Assembly (NCBI GenBank): GCA_947579665.1
Contig: OX388345.1
Coordinates: forward strand, 36,361,849-36,425,848
From: Sympetrum striolatum
Taxonomy: Eukaryota > Arthropoda > Insecta > Odonata > Libellulidae
Reading direction: 5' to 3'
DNA: 64,000 nt
This document shows positions 60,847 to 64,000 of this stretch, piece after piece. The notes below the pieces were generated by a model that ran no database searches, was not told where the DNA came from, and saw only the letters and a program-made list of their open reading frames with translations. The position numbers and the translations under genes are program-made. Position 1 is the stretch's first letter; every line of letters starts with the position of its first letter.

Positions 60847-61429
60847 ATAGCTCATTATCATTTTTTCTCTTCCGAACATTGAGCTTTTTGATATATTCAT
60901 TTAGCGCAAGACATATAGGTTTCTAAATATTAAAAAGCTGCTGTTGAAATAGCAGTTGACTTCAAATAGCAAGTAACTAATTTACCATTGAATAACTTGC
61001 ATTATAATCTATAAAAAACACATAAAATCTGTGTTGTAACACGTAGTTGAGGATTACCCTTCCTTTTCTTTGGATTATTCATGAAATTCAGCTCCATTTT
61101 ACGTTTTGTAGTCTGAATTGATTTAATACGATTGATGTCTATTGGGATGCCCATTCGGATATCAACCGAAACTATAAAGTCTACATTTTTCCTAGCGTCT
61201 TTACAGGACATTAAAATTGGTAATTATTTAGAGCACCGCCGTATCTCCCTCAAATCCCTCTCCGTAAGAGAAACATTATCGACGATTTAGCGGCTCACGC
61301 GAAAAATGCGTGGAAACGGCTTAAGAGAAAATTCTCCGGAGAGCGCATTTTATTACAATCGAAATAAAAGCAGACCCGATAAAACGCAATTTCTCTCCAG
61401 AAACTGCGTTGATAACACTCAACGGCGGG
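60847..61429. other. Non-coding stretch
   Basis: Nothing recognised. Confidence 0.5.
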
Positions 61430-61797
61430 GATAACGCAAGAAAAAGGAACATAAAAACAGAGAGGAAAGAGGAGGGATGAAAAGCGTAAGTGGGGAGAAA
61501 TGTAAAAAGGTGAGGGCGAATGGAGCAAGGCGAAGTAATGTTCCGAACTATAAAGACGAGTTTATAGAAGAGAATGAGGGATTGAGTTATTCGGGAGATA
61601 AAAGGGGATGTAGAGGACAAAAGAGACGATACGGAGTGGATATAAATATGTGGAAAAGGGTGGCCTTAAGTGAAAGACGAAAGAAAAGAAGCCGTGCGAA
61701 AGGTGGGATTTTTGTGACAAAGGATGAAAGAGATAATAAAGGAAGACGCAGACGAAAAGTAAGGTGGCTGCGAATGAAGTACCGAAGAAAAATTTAA
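61430..61797 (+). repeat. Purine-rich strand-asymmetric tract
   Basis: The plus strand is strongly A/G-rich, giving a K-, R- and G-rich frame (61477-61797) that does begin with ATG (atgaaaagcgta). The residue mix follows the base bias and no domain is seen, so I do not call it a gene. Confidence 0.6.
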
Positions 61798-63049
61798 TAA
61801 GAAATAGGTTTCCATGAATCCGTGACTCATTGTATCTACTTATTTATTAGTTTGGTTTCATTGACTTGAGTTTCGTGATTCTAATGTTATATTTGATGAT
61901 TTTGATACAAATCAAAGGAAAATAAATGTAGTATGTTCTCCCGAAAGAATTATTGCCCCAAAATTAATTTTTCTCGCCATTTTTACATTCTCTTCAGAAT
62001 TGTTATTCGTCGCGATCATTTTCTGCTAGAACTGAAGCTGTTATTGACAGATAATTGGTAGAATTAAGGAGTGATATTGTCCTCTTGTTTTCTAAGTATG
62101 ATCATTCAAACTATTTTGGCTCCAACTTCGTATTATCAACAGAAACGTTGCTATAAACTATTCATTTTTCTTAATTGAATTTAAATTAAAAATTTGTTCT
62201 ATGTTAACGAATAGGTTTACCTCTGTAATTTGTTATCAGAGTCATATAAATCAATTTTTTCATTCCTTAGACTTGATTGAATTTGCAGATTGTCTCTGTT
62301 GTGTTATTTTTCTGCTTAATGAGTCCAGTAATATAAAAATCTTTTATTAAAATGTCGTTTATGAGATTGATTTTCATAAAAAGCGAATATTAATATTAAT
62401 ATAACGTTTTGCAAAAGATAACGGTGAGTTATTTTACCATTTTGATGGATCTAGAATGCTAAACTTATCAGAATTTGTGTTGAAAATTTCGACAACCTAT
62501 ACCATACAATTAGTATACTTCATACATTGCCGGTTAGTCACTGAAATGTTACTTTCGCAATTTTTACTGCTGTTTTTGTTTGTTAAGATCTGAAAACACG
62601 ATTGTTACATTACATTTACTCTCGAGGTGTGAAAATTCCTTGAGCGGCGAAGCTCTTGGGTTCGCCCCGAATTTAGAAAGCCCTCATGAAGTGAGAGACC
62701 CTCTGAGGTTGGGCTGAGGTCAAGCAGGGAGTACACGTAAATAGTGTCTTATAATCAGCTGGGAACAGTGGCGGACGATGGCCGTGGACGAAGGGCGCCG
62801 AAGTACTCGTGCGAGATCACTTTTTCAGCATAAGTGGAGAGCACCTCAAGAACTTATTTTCCTTTCCCTTCATTATCTCAATCCTCAGTTCTTCGACTCT
62901 CAACTCCAACTAAATCTTTAAAGCAAAGAGATGGAAGATAAGAAGATTTTAAAGACAGCGATGTATAGCTATTATTATCTGGTGACGAAGAGTTCCTAAG
63001 AACACTGAAGTATGAATGAAGGTGGAGGTAAAATGTTTAGAATGTCAGT

Positions 63050-63053
<4 letters not shown>
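61798..63053. other. Non-coding stretch
   Basis: Nothing certain. A more GC-rich island at 62620-62830 holds gggttcgccccg, a weak B-box-like match without a tRNA fold. Confidence 0.45.

Positions 63054-63127
<74 letters not shown>
63054..63127. repeat. (AT)n microsatellite, about 37 copies
   Basis: An uninterrupted alternating A-T run of about 74 bp, a self-complementary tract able to extrude as a hairpin. Confidence 0.95.
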
Positions 63128-63129
<2 letters not shown>

Positions 63130-63610
63130 TTATTTCTAAGCATTAGCTCATTTGGTATTTCACTTGCTATATTATGAGACCCTATACTGAGAAAGAGGGG
63201 TCGTATTTAAAAAAAATCTATTTTCAGAGAGTAAAATTAGATCAATTACAAATCCGCAACGCTGTTGTTAAAAAAGGGAAGAAAAATTAATTTTCAATTA
63301 GCATGCTAACATTTTTTGAGTCCTTTTACTTAACTTAAATTTTCATATTTGCCTAATTTTGAGATCAAATTAATTTTATTACATTTAGATTTTTAGTTGT
63401 GTATAACAGTTATGGTTCTATTTTTGCATGCATGATCCGTTAAATATTTCTGATAGTTCATTCTAAAAGGACGTGGTAAATTCTTCTTTTATTCTGTTAT
63501 AAATGAAAAGCAAATTCTTTGCAAAACTGGCGAAAAATTAAATAGACTCAGATTTGCCTCCATGTGAAATGTTGACGTTTTAATAAAACGTTCTGTTTGT
63601 AATATATTCT
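63128..63610. other. Non-coding stretch
   Basis: Nothing recognised. Confidence 0.5.
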
Positions 63611-63778
63611 GTTCTGTTTCCTGGATATAATTCCATATCCAGGAAATACCCACGAAGATGAAAACCTTAAAATAACTCAATATTTCCTGTATATTTGTTC
63701 TGTTTCCTGGATATAATTCCATATCCAGGAAATACCCACGAAGATGAAAACCTTGAATTAACTCAATATTTCCTCCTT
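63611..63778 (+). repeat. 86-bp tandem duplication, each copy with a 12-bp perfect palindrome
   Basis: Positions 63611-63696 are repeated from 63697 with very few changes (for example ccttaaaata against ccttgaatta). Each copy holds the arms tttcctggatat and atatccaggaaa around the loop aattcc (63617-63646 and 63703-63732). The open frames across it are only by-products of the duplication. Confidence 0.9.
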
Positions 63779-64000
63779 TCAATCGTTTCAAAAGTTTTTT
63801 TTTCTCCAACGTTGTTCGAAGTTTTCGTTCATACGATTTTTAAGATTAGCTTACGTATAATGTCATCACTCGGTTTGTCGTGTGGGCGATACTTCCAAAC
63901 ATTCTCGACCGCTTTCTTGACTCGGAGATCAAAAGGATCTTTGTCCCTCCCACGGGAATAAGAAACTGATTTTTTTGGGAAACCTCAAAGGATAAGGAGG

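Noticed and set aside
61477..61797. K/R-rich 106-codon frame starting with ATG
   Set aside because: It lies wholly in a purine-rich tract and its residue content follows from A/G-rich codons; no domain or splice signal is seen.

Overview
The window reads as AT-rich, gene-poor animal nuclear DNA. The single clear protein-coding exon is split by consensus GT/AG sites, the one good tRNA has the internal promoter and T-run terminator of a Pol III gene, and the rest is mostly intron or intergenic DNA with scattered transposable elements. The mixture (Penelope-like element with GIY-YIG endonuclease, mariner-type and Tc1-like miniature elements, tRNA-derived SINEs, a LINE tail of a type common in insects) suggests an arthropod. 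That is an inference from element style, and the species cannot be named.

Layout. 1-2.3 kb is non-coding, ending in a tRNA-tailed repeat with 16-bp target-site duplications. 3.14-6.71 kb is a composite transposon: two inverted repeats of about 610 bp with TA at each end enclose a decayed Penelope-like reverse transcriptase/GIY-YIG gene and a hammerhead-ribozyme-like motif. A small SINE with 12-bp duplications lies at 7.46-7.58 kb. At 10.93-11.23 kb, minus strand, is one exon of an SLC6 sodium-coupled transporter (N-terminus and first membrane segment). A tRNA-Leu(CAG) gene lies at 12.0 kb, minus strand. An unusual repeat family occupies 13.4-14.2 kb (one short copy) and 19.95-23.25 kb (three tandem units of about 1.1 kb in the opposite orientation). 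Each full unit is built from six diverged submonomers, each carrying a tRNA T-arm/B-box-like motif. From 25 kb to the end there are a mariner-type MITE (25.4 kb), a perfect 21-bp hairpin built on a tRNA T-arm (28.7 kb), two copies of a tRNA-containing repeat (29.5 and 41.4 kb), a 108-bp foldback (34.6 kb), a purine-strand tract of about 1.8 kb (36.9-38.6 kb), a pair of dispersed repeats (42.9 and 47.8 kb), a LINE 3' tail (45.3-45.5 kb), and small foldback elements with hammerhead-like motifs (45.0, 53.2 and 60.6 kb).

How the parts relate. The transporter exon shows that at least part of the window belongs to a minus-strand gene with large introns: the next exon (below 10,931) and the preceding exon (above 11,230) could not be found. 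The rest is best read through its repeats. Two themes recur: short hammerhead-like motifs in small inverted-repeat elements, probably derived from Penelope-like elements, and tRNA T-arm/B-box modules reused in at least four different repeat architectures. Most long open frames lie in strand-asymmetric purine/pyrimidine tracts or GC-rich blocks, lack a believable ATG, and were not accepted as genes.
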